DNA from: Thauera sp. K11
Lineage (GTDB): Bacteria > Pseudomonadota > Gammaproteobacteria > Burkholderiales > Rhodocyclaceae
Assembly: GCF_002354895.1 (NCBI RefSeq)
Contig: NZ_CP023439.1
Location: 868,001-932,000, forward strand
Length of the DNA: 64,000 bases
Direction of reading: 5' to 3'
The position numbers were made by a program, and so were the translations under genes. Each line of letters starts with the position of its first letter. Within the stretch, counting starts at the first letter, position 1. Below, piece after piece: positions 58,301-64,000 of this stretch. The notes under the pieces are model-generated. The model did not search any database, had not been told where the DNA came from, and worked only from the letters and a program-made list of their open reading frames with translations.

Positions 58301-59670
58301 AGTGCGGCCAACCCCGAGCCGTTCGCGGGCAACGAGGCGCACCTGGCCTACGTGATCTACACCTCGGGCTCGACGGGCCGTCCGAAGGCGGCGCAGGTCT
58401 GGCGGCGGGGGCTGCAGAACCTGCTGGGGTGGTACGTCGAGGACGCGGGCCTGAGCGGTGAGGACCGTGTCCTGCTGCTGAGTTCGCACAGCTTCGACCT
58501 GACGCAGAAGAACATCTTCGGTCCGCTGGTGGTGGGCGGCTGCCTGCACCTGGGGGCGGAGCCGTTCGATCCGCAGCGCATCCTCGCGCAGATCGAGGCC
58601 GAAGGCATCACGTGGCTCAACCTGGCGCCGAGCGCGTTCCATGCGCTGATCGAGGCGGGTGCGGGGGGCTGCAGCGGCTGGGGACGGTGGTGCTGGGCGG
58701 GGAGGCGGTCCAGGCGGGCAGGCTGCAGCAGATTCCATCGCCGCGGCCGCGGTTCATCAACAGCTACGGCCCGACCGAGTGCAGCGACGTGGTGGTGTGG
58801 CACGGGCTGGAGGCGGAGCTGGGCGGGTACGCGCAGGGGGTGCCGCTGGGCCGTCCGGTCCGCAACACGCGGCTGTATGTGCTGGACGAGCATCGGGCGC
58901 CGGTGCCGATCGGGGTGGTGGGCGAGATCTGGATCGGGGGCCGGTGCGTGGGCGCGGGCTACCTGAACCAGCCGGAGCTGACGGACGAGCGCTTCATGGC
59001 GGACCCGTTCGCCACCGTGGCCGAGGGCGAGGCCCCGGCGCGCATGTACCGGACGGGCGACCTGGGCCGCTGGCTGTCGGACGGAACGATCGAGTACCTG
59101 GGCCGCAACGACTTCCAGGTGAAGGTGCGGGGCTTCCGGATCGAACTGGGCGAGATCGAGGCGCACCTGGCGCAATGCGAAGGCGTGAGCGACGTGGTGG
59201 TGATCGCGCGCGAATCGGGCGACGGCGAAGCCAAGCACCTGGTGGCGTACTACGTGGGCGAAGCCGCGGCCGACGCGCTGCGCGCGCACGCGGGCGACGG
59301 GCTGCCGTCGTACATGGTGCCGTCGGCCTTCGTGCGGCTGGAACGCCTGCCGCTGACCCCCAACGGCAAGCTCGACCGGGCCGCACTGCCGGCCCCCGAA
59401 GGCGACGCCTTCGTGCGCCGCGGCTATGAAGCACCGCAGGGCGAGGTGGAACAGACGCTGGCGCGGCTGTGGAGCGAGTTGCTGGGGGTGGAGCAGGTCG
59501 GCCGCCACGACAACTTCTTCGAATTGGGCGGGCACTCGCTGCTGGCCATCACCCTGATCGAACGCATGCGTGCAGCCGGGCTGCACGTGGATGTCGGAAC
59601 ACTGTTTTCGAGCCCGATTCTGGCCGACTTTGCCGCGGCCACGACGGAAATCGAGGAGATATTGCTGTGA
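39935..59670 (+). CDS. six-module nonribosomal peptide synthetase, with apparent frameshift at 58663-58668
   Basis: This is a giant multidomain synthetase of about 6,578 residues if the frameshift is repaired. Domain order: C-A-T, then five more C-A-T modules; no separate epimerisation or TE domain is seen. The carrier serines sit in LGGHS at residues about 1060, 2167, 3253, 4340, 5447 and at 59536-59538. Pocket residues read by eye: modules 1, 2 and 5 DLEHNTTIS (Dab-like), modules 3 and 4 DALWIGGTF (Val-like), module 6 DLKNVGSDV (unassigned). The frame that starts at GTG 39935 stops at 58966. The correct module 6 sequence continues in another frame from the G6 tract to the TGA at 59670. The C-terminal tail (ATTEIEEILL) looks like a docking partner for the next protein. 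Confidence 0.93.
43366..46685 (+). other. NRPS module 2 (C-A-T), Dab-like
   Basis: The C domain (about 43369-44690) begins NIQDIYPLAPLQEGMLFHHL and has SHHLAIDH, the HHXXXDH form. The A domain (about 44691-46305) is almost base-for-base the same as that of module 1, with the same pocket residues; one difference is GTSR versus GVSR after the GPTE motif. The carrier serine is at 46433-46435. Confidence 0.87.
46690..49940 (+). other. NRPS module 3 (C-A-T), Val-like
   Basis: The C domain (about 46690-48010) has FHHLVDPEHDAYVE at its start and SHHLVLDHTT at the active site. The A domain (about 48011-49560) has FDASTLE, VLWLTVG, LIIGGDA and NGYGPTESTTF, giving code DALWIGGTF, which I recall as valine-type. 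The carrier serine is at 49691-49693. Confidence 0.85.
49945..53200 (+). other. NRPS module 4 (C-A-T), Val-like, dual C/E signature
   Basis: The C domain (about 49945-51275) begins FHHLMAEDGDPYLL, matching the HH(I/L)XXXXGD signature of dual condensation/epimerisation domains, and has AHHLAIDHTT. The A domain (about 51276-52830) is nearly identical to that of module 3. The carrier serine is at 52952-52954. Confidence 0.85.
53206..56525 (+). other. NRPS module 5 (C-A-T), Dab-like, dual C/E signature
   Basis: The C domain (about 53206-54520) has the HHLMAEDGD start but a diverged body (FGFSSREMLDAFLARAQQ, AHHLTIDHTA). Its last part (from about 54430) joins the same sequence as the end of module 2's C domain. 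The A domain (about 54530-56140) is a third near-copy of the Dab-like domain. The carrier serine is at 56273-56275. Confidence 0.85.
56530..59670 (+). other. NRPS module 6 (C-A-T), unassigned specificity, frameshifted A domain
   Basis: The C domain (about 56530-57840) resembles that of module 3. The A domain (about 57850-59400) is a different lineage: the A3 motif reads TSGSTGRPKAAQVWRRG, with KA in place of the usual KG, then SHSFDLTQKNIFGPL, WLNLAPSAF, VVLGGEA and NSYGPTECSDVVV. The reading frame changes at the G6 tract 58663-58668. The carrier serine is at 59536-59538. Confidence 0.8.
58663..58668 (+). other. G6 tract with apparent -1 frameshift in NRPS module 6
   Basis: Upstream the frame reads FHALIEAGAG. 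Downstream the correct sequence LQRLGTVVLGGEAV is one frame away. One additional G (seven instead of six) would restore a single open frame with no lost residues. Without it, translation ends at 58966, in the middle of the A domain. Confidence 0.9.
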
Positions 59671-59860
59671 CTGTCGTCGACCTCCTGTCCCTCCTCGAGG
59701 CCAAAGGTATCTCTCTCGCGCTGAATGGAGATCAACTCGCTGTACGCGGAGACAAGAAAGCGCTGGCCGATGCGGGCCTCGTCGATCTGCTGCGCCAGAA
59801 GAAGGCCGAACTGATCGCGTTCCTGCAGCAAGGCGGGCAGACGACCGGCCTGGGCGGACG
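59667..59860 (+). other. TubC-like N-terminal docking domain
   Basis: The small alpha/beta fold seen at the N-terminus of TubC (a leucine-rich helix, a two-strand GISLALNGDQLAVRG stretch, then LRQKKAELIAFL) is recognisable. Such domains bind a short, acidic C-terminal tail on the upstream synthetase; the tail of the first synthetase ends EIEEILL, which fits. Confidence 0.8.
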
Positions 59861-62800
59861 CGTCGCCGTGCCGCCGAACGGCATCCCGTCCGACGGCAGT
59901 GCCGAACGCATCACGCCGGAGATGGTGACGCTGGCGGCGCTGACGCAGGACGAGATCGACGCCCTGGTCGCACAGGTGGCGGGCGGCACGCCGAACATCC
60001 AGGACATCTACCCGCTGGCGCCGCTGCAGGAAGGCATGCTGTTCCACCACCTGGTGGACCCGGAGCACGACGCCTACGTCGAGGCCGGCCTGATCGCGGC
60101 TCCCTCGCGCGAGCGCCTGGACAGCCTGCTGGCGGCGATCCAGCGCGTGATCGACCGTCACGACATCCTGCGCACGAGCCTCGTGTGGCAGGGCGTGCCC
60201 GAACCGCTGCAGGTGGTCAGCCGGCAGGCGCGGCTCGCGATCGAGGAGATCGCGCTGGACCCGTCGCAGGGCGAGGCGGCGGCGCAGCTCGAAGCGCGGC
60301 TGGACCCGCGCAACACGCGCTTCGACCTGACGCAGGCGCCGCTGATCCGCGCCTGGGTGGCCGAGGACGCCCGGAACGGGCGGTGGCTGCTGCGCATCCT
60401 GTCGCACCACCTGGTGCTGGACCACACGACGCAGGACCTGCTGGTCGAAGAGGCGGCGCTGATCGAGGCGGGCCGGGCATCGGAGCTGCCGGCGGCGGTG
60501 CCGTTCCGCAACTTCGTGGCGCAGGCGCGGCTGGGGGTGAGCGAGGCCGAGCACGAAGCCTTCTTCACCCAGATGCTGGGTGACATCGACGAACCGACGG
60601 CGCCGTTCGGGCTCTTGGACGTGCAGGGCGACGGCAGCGAAATCGAAGAGGCGGAACACCGGGTTGCTCCCGAACTGGCCGCCGCCATCCGTCACCACTG
60701 CCGCCGGCTGGGGGTGAGCGCGGCGAGCCTGATGCACCTGGCGTGGTCGCTGGTGCTGGCACGCACGACGGGTCGCGAGGACGTGGTGTTCGGGACGGTG
60801 CTGTTCGGGCGCATGCAGGGCGGCGAAGGCGCGGACCGGGTGATGGGGATGTTCATCAACACCCTGCCGGTGCGCTTTTCCGTGGACGGATCGGGCGTGG
60901 AAGCGGCGCTGCGGCAGACGCATGCGCGCCTGGCGCAGTTGCTGCGTCACGAACACGCCCCGCTGTCGCTGGCACAGCGCTGCAGCGCGGTCGAAGCGCC
61001 GGCGCCGCTGTTCACCGCGCTGCTCAACTACCGCTACAGCCCCGAAGCGGACGAGGCGGGCGGCGACGGCGTGGAGCGCGCGTTTGCCGACCTGGTGGCA
61101 GTGGCCGGCCACGAACGCACGAACTACCCGCTGACGTTCTCGGTGGACGACCTGGGCGAAGGCTTCCTGCTGACGGCGCAGGTGAGCCGCCCGCTGGAGG
61201 CCGCGCGGGTGTGCGGCTTCATGCAGAGCGCGCTGTCGGGCCTGGTGGAGGCGCTGTCGTCGCATCCGCAGGCGCCGCTGAGCGGCGTGGGCGTGCTGCC
61301 GGCCTCCGAGCGCTGGCAGGTGGTGCAGGGCTGGAACGCGACGTCCTACGCCTACCCGCGGGAGAGCGGGGTGGGCGAACTGTTCGCACAGATGGCGCAG
61401 GCCACGCCGTCCGCCCTGGCGGTGCTCGACGGCGAACGGACGCTGAACTACGCGGAACTGGACGCGTGGTCGAACCGCCTGGCGCACGCGCTGCTCGATG
61501 CAGGGCTGCAGGCGGGCGAGGCGGTGGCGCTGAGCCTGCCGCGCTCGGCCGAACTGGTGGTGGCGGAACTGGCGGTGCTCAAGGCGGGCGGAGCGTACCT
61601 GCCGCTGGACACGGTGCTGCCGGGCGAGCGCCAGGCGCTGATGGCGCAGGACGCGGGGGTGCGCCTGCTGATCGGGCGCGCCGGCGAAGCGGTGGCTGCG
61701 GAACTGTCCGGCCTGCAGCGGCTCGACGCGGACGGCGAAGCGCTGTCGTCGCAGCCGTCCGGCACGCCGGACGTGCGCACGGGCGGCGACGCGCTGGCCT
61801 ACGTCATGTACACCTCGGGCTCGACGGGCCGTCCGAAAGGGGTGGAGATCCTGCACCGGGGGATCGTGCGGCTGGTGCGCAACAACGGCTACGCGGCGTT
61901 CGGCGCGGATGACCGGGTGGCGCTGGCGGCGAACCCGGCGTTCGACGCGAGCACGCTGGAAGTGTGGGCGGCGCTGCTCAACGGCGGCGCGGTAGTGGTG
62001 ATCGACCAGGACACGCTGCTCGATCCGCAGCGTCTGGCGGGGGCGCTGGGCGATCGCGCGGTGAGCGTGCTGTGGCTGACGGTGGGCCTGTTCAACCAGT
62101 ACGAGCGGGTGCTGGGCCCGGTGCTGCCGGGGCTGCGCTACCTGATCATCGGCGGTGACGCGCTGGACCCGCGGGTGGTGCGCAAGGTGCTGCGCGAGCA
62201 CCGTCCGCAGCACCTGCTCAACGGCTACGGCCCGACCGAGAGCACGACGTTCGCGATCACGCACGAGATCGAATCGCTGGCGGAAGAGGCGGCCAGCGTG
62301 CCGCTGGGCCGCCCGATCGGCAACACGCGGATCTACATCCTGGACGGCCACGGCCAGCCGGTGCCGATCGGGGTGGCAGGCGAGCTGTACATCGGCGGCG
62401 ATGGCGTGGCACGCGGCTACCTGAACCAGCCGGAGCTGACGGCCGAGCGCTTCGTCGCGGACCCGTTCGCCACCGTGGCCGAAGGCGACGCCCCGGCGCG
62501 CATGTACCGGACGGGCGACCTGGGCCGGTGGCTGTCGGACGGGACGATCGAATACCTGGGCCGCAACGACTTCCAGGTGAAGGTGCGGGGCTTCCGCATC
62601 GAACTGGGCGAGATCGAGGCGCACCTGGCGCAGGCCGCGGACGTGAGCGACGTGGTGGTGATCGCGCGGGCGGACGGCGACACCGACACCAAGTACCTGG
62701 TGGCGTACTACGTGGGCGAGGCCGCGGCCGAGGCGCTGCGCGCGCACGCGGGCGACGGGCTGCCGTCGTACATGGTGCCGTCGGCCTTCGTGCGCCTGGC

Positions 62801-64000
62801 GCGCCTGCCGCTGACCCCCAACGGCAAGCTCGACCGGGCGGCACTGCCGGCCCCCGAAGGCGACGCCTTCGTGCGCCGCGGCTATGAAGCACCGCAAGGC
62901 GACGTCGAACAGACGCTGGCGCGGCTGTGGAGCGAACTGCTGGGGGTGGCGCAGGTCGGCCGCCACGACAACTTCTTCGAACTGGGCGGGCATTCGCTGC
63001 TGGCGGTGAGCCTGATCGAGCGCATGCGCCAGGCCGGGCTGCAGGCCGACGTGCGCGCGCTCTTCACCAGCACGAGCCTGGCCGAACTGGCCGCGAGCGT
63101 GGGCGCGGGGCCGGCACGGATCGAAGTGCCGCCGAACGGCATCCCGGCCGACGGCAGCGCCGAACGCATCACGCCGGAGATGGTGACGCTGGCCACGCTG
63201 ACGCAGGACGAACTGGACCGGCTGGTGGCGCAGGTGCCCGGCGGGGTGCGGAACATCCAGGACATCTACCCGCTGGCGCCGCTGCAGGAAGGCATCCTGT
63301 TCCACCACCTGATGGCCGAGGACGGCGACCCGTACCTGCTGCCCAGCGTGTATGGCTTCAAGCAGCGCGAAGCGGTGTCGCGCTTCGTGGACACGGTGCA
63401 GCAGGTGATCGGGCGGCACGACATCCTGCGCACGGCGGTGTACTGGGAAGGGCTGTCGCAGCCGGTGCAGGTGGTGCAACGCGAAGCGCGGCTCGAGCTG
63501 GTCGAACTGGACGCGGGCGACTTCGGCACGGAAGACCTGGCCGCGGCGCTGGAAGCGCGCTTCGACCCGCAGCACACGCGGCTGGACCTGGGCCACGCGC
63601 CGCTGCTGCGCGCGCACCTGGTGGAGGACGCGCGGAACGGTCGCTGGCTGCTGCACATCCTGGCGCACCACCTGGCGATCGACCACACGACGCTGGACCT
63701 GCTGGTCGAGGAAGCCGAGCTGATCGAACAGGGCCGCGAAGCGGAACTGCCCGCGCCGGTCCCGTTCCGCCACTTCGTGGCGCAGGCGCGGCTGGGGGTG
63801 AGCCAGGAAGAGCACGAAGCCTTCTTCCACGACATGCTGGGTGACATCGACGAACCGACGGCGCCGTTCGGGCTGCTGGACGTGCAGGGCGACGGCAGCG
63901 GGATCGAGGAAGCACGGCTGCGGCTGGACCCGGCGCTGGCGCAGACGGTCCGTGCCCAGGCGCGCCGGCTGGGGGTGAGCGCGGCGAGCCTGATGCACCT
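59667..64000 (+). CDS. second nonribosomal peptide synthetase (cut by right window edge)
   Basis: The GTG at 59667 overlaps the previous stop (GTGA), and the frame is open to the end of the window, 1,444 complete codons. The first about 55 residues form a TubC-type N-terminal docking domain: VVDLLSLLEAKGISLALNGD, then RGDKKALADAGLVDLLRQKKAELIAFLQ. Module 7 follows: C (about 59995-61320; HHLVDPEHD, SHHLVLDHTT), A (about 61325-62870; FDASTLE, LIIGGDA, NGYGPTESTTF, Val-like) and T with the serine at 62994-62996. A further C domain begins near 63247 with the HHLMAEDGD dual signature and runs off the edge. It is co-transcribed with the first synthetase. Confidence 0.93.
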   Translation, partial: MTVVDLLSLLEAKGISLALNGDQLAVRGDKKALADAGLVDLLRQKKAELIAFLQQGGQTTGLGGRVAVPPNGIPSDGSAERITPEMVTLAALTQDEIDALVAQVAGGTPNIQDIYPLAPLQEGMLFHHLVDPEHDAYVEAGLIAAPSRERLDSLLAAIQRVIDRHDILRTSLVWQGVPEPLQVVSRQARLAIEEIALDPSQGEAAAQLEARLDPRNTRFDLTQAPLIRAWVAEDARNGRWLLRILSHHLVLDHTTQDLLVEEAALIEAGRASELPAAVPFRNFVAQARLGVSEAEHEAFFTQMLGDIDEPTAPFGLLDVQGDGSEIEEAEHRVAPELAAAIRHHCRRLGVSAASLMHLAWSLVLARTTGREDVVFGTVLFGRMQGGEGADRVMGMFINTLPVRFSVDGSGVEAALRQTHARLAQLLRHEHAPLSLAQRCSAVEAPAPLFTALLNYRYSPEADEAGGDGVERAFADLVAVAGHERTNYPLTFSVDDLGEGFLLTAQVSRPLEAARVCGFMQSALSGLVEALSSHPQAPLSGVGVLPASERWQVVQGWNATSYAYPRESGVGELFAQMAQATPSALAVLDGERTLNYAELDAWSNRLAHALLDAGLQAGEAVALSLPRSAELVVAELAVLKAGGAYLPLDTVLPGERQALMAQDAGVRLLIGRAGEAVAAELSGLQRLDADGEALSSQPSGTPDVRTGGDALAYVMYTSGSTGRPKGVEILHRGIVRLVRNNGYAAFGADDRVALAANPAFDASTLEVWAALLNGGAVVVIDQDTLLDPQRLAGALGDRAVSVLWLTVGLFNQYERVLGPVLPGLRYLIIGGDALDPRVVRKVLREHRPQHLLNGYGPTESTTFAITHEIESLAEEAASVPLGRPIGNTRIYILDGHGQPVPIGVAGELYIGGDGVARGYLNQPELTAERFVADPFATVAEGDAPARMYRTGDLGRWLSDGTIEYLGRNDFQVKVRGFRIELGEIEAHLAQAADVSDVVVIARADGDTDTKYLVAYYVGEAAAEALRAHAGDGLPSYMVPSAFVRLARLPLTPNGKLDRAALPAPEGDAFVRRGYEAPQGDVEQTLARLWSELLGVAQVGRHDNFFELGGHSLLAVSLIERMRQAGLQADVRALFTSTSLAELAASVGAGPARIEVPPNGIPADGSAERITPEMVTLATLTQDELDRLVAQVPGGVRNIQDIYPLAPLQEGILFHHLMAEDGDPYLLPSVYGFKQREAVSRFVDTVQQVIGRHDILRTAVYWEGLSQPVQVVQREARLELVELDAGDFGTEDLAAALEARFDPQHTRLDLGHAPLLRAHLVEDARNGRWLLHILAHHLAIDHTTLDLLVEEAELIEQGREAELPAPVPFRHFVAQARLGVSQEEHEAFFHDMLGDIDEPTAPFGLLDVQGDGSGIEEARLRLDPALAQTVRAQARRLGVSAASLMH
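59995..63240 (+). other. NRPS module 7 (C-A-T), Val-like
   Basis: The C domain sequence AGLIAAPSRERLDS at its start matches module 2's type, while its later part matches module 3's. The A domain carries the same DALWIGGTF pocket as modules 3 and 4. The carrier motif LGGHS is at 62982-62996. Confidence 0.85.
63247..64000 (+). other. NRPS module 8, condensation domain only (window ends inside it)
   Basis: It starts NIQDIYPLAPLQEGILFHHL and continues with MAEDGDPYLL, the dual C/E signature. AHHLAIDHTT is present. The remainder of the module lies outside the window. Confidence 0.85.

Larger units (their letters stand above)
48001..63300 (+). repeat. three near-identical copies of the Val-type A-T segment
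   Basis: Blocks starting near 48001, 51261 and 61301 (CCTCCGAGCG, then GGCTGGAACGCGACGTCC) share almost the whole A and T domains and the start of the next C domain, in modules 3, 4 and 7. The third copy is in the second synthetase gene. Differences are scattered single bases, with one different stretch near ATATPQNPAP versus TVAEGDAP. Confidence 0.88.

Noticed and set aside
58663..58668. Programmed -1 ribosomal frameshifting at the G6 tract
   Set aside because: There is no slippery heptamer of the X XXY YYZ kind with a clear downstream structure that I can defend, and NRPS genes are not known to use it; missing base or sequencing error is simpler.
41369..63300. Long direct repeats that could suggest mobile elements or a CRISPR-like array
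   Set aside because: The repeats are protein-coding A-T-C segments in frame; unit length is kilobases, and no transposase, terminal repeats or spacers are seen.

Overview
The window is high-GC DNA from a polyhydroxyalkanoate-making betaproteobacterium. A Rhodocyclales-type genome (Azoarcus/Thauera/Zoogloea relatives) is my inference, from the bamD-rluD-pgeF-phaC-phaB-phaR neighbourhood and the codon style, not from any search. No transposase, integrase, phage gene or CRISPR array was seen.

Positions 1 to about 30.6 kb look like ordinary chromosome. In order they hold: the start of an AidB-like acyl-CoA dehydrogenase (cut by the left edge), a DUF4124 protein, mutL, a lipoprotein, a tight run purN / DUF3108 / RsmB-like methyltransferase / phospholipase D-like protein / MscS channel, a desaturase, queD, a radical SAM gene convergent with an HTH gene, lysC, tRNA-Ser, an asparaginase, an alpha/beta hydrolase, an AEC transporter, aroQ, an odd cytochrome c chimera, an FAH-family hydrolase, bamD, rluD-pgeF, a small membrane protein, the PHA genes phaC-phaB-phaB-phaR, rimO, a patatin-like protein and an FAD-linked oxidase.

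At 30.7-31.5 kb lies a tandem duplication of a three-tRNA cassette (Ala-GGC, Glu-TTC, Asp-GTC, twice, with a 414-bp period). Each copy has its own sigma-70 promoter, and one strong terminator follows the second copy.

From about 31.9 kb to the right edge lies a large nonribosomal peptide cluster, which is the accessory and most interesting part. It comprises a phosphopantetheinyl transferase, an 81-residue FecR-like mini protein, an iron-starvation (PvdS/OrbS-like) ECF sigma factor, mbtH, a diaminobutyrate aminotransferase, a thioesterase protein with one dead and one live domain, an MFS exporter, a six-module synthetase (39,935-59,670) and a second synthetase that starts with a TubC-type docking domain and runs off the right edge. 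A TAAA-N17-CGTC promoter of the kind used by iron-starvation sigma factors sits upstream of mbtH.

The adenylation pocket residues read by eye suggest Dab-Dab-Val-Val-Dab-X-Val-... The local aminotransferase would supply the Dab. A Dab/Val-rich, possibly D-amino-acid-containing cationic peptide under an iron-starvation type regulator is the main candidate for something undescribed. Cautions: the sixth adenylation domain carries an apparent one-base frameshift in a G6 tract, and the modules are near-identical repeats, so the assembly needs checking before the product is predicted in detail.
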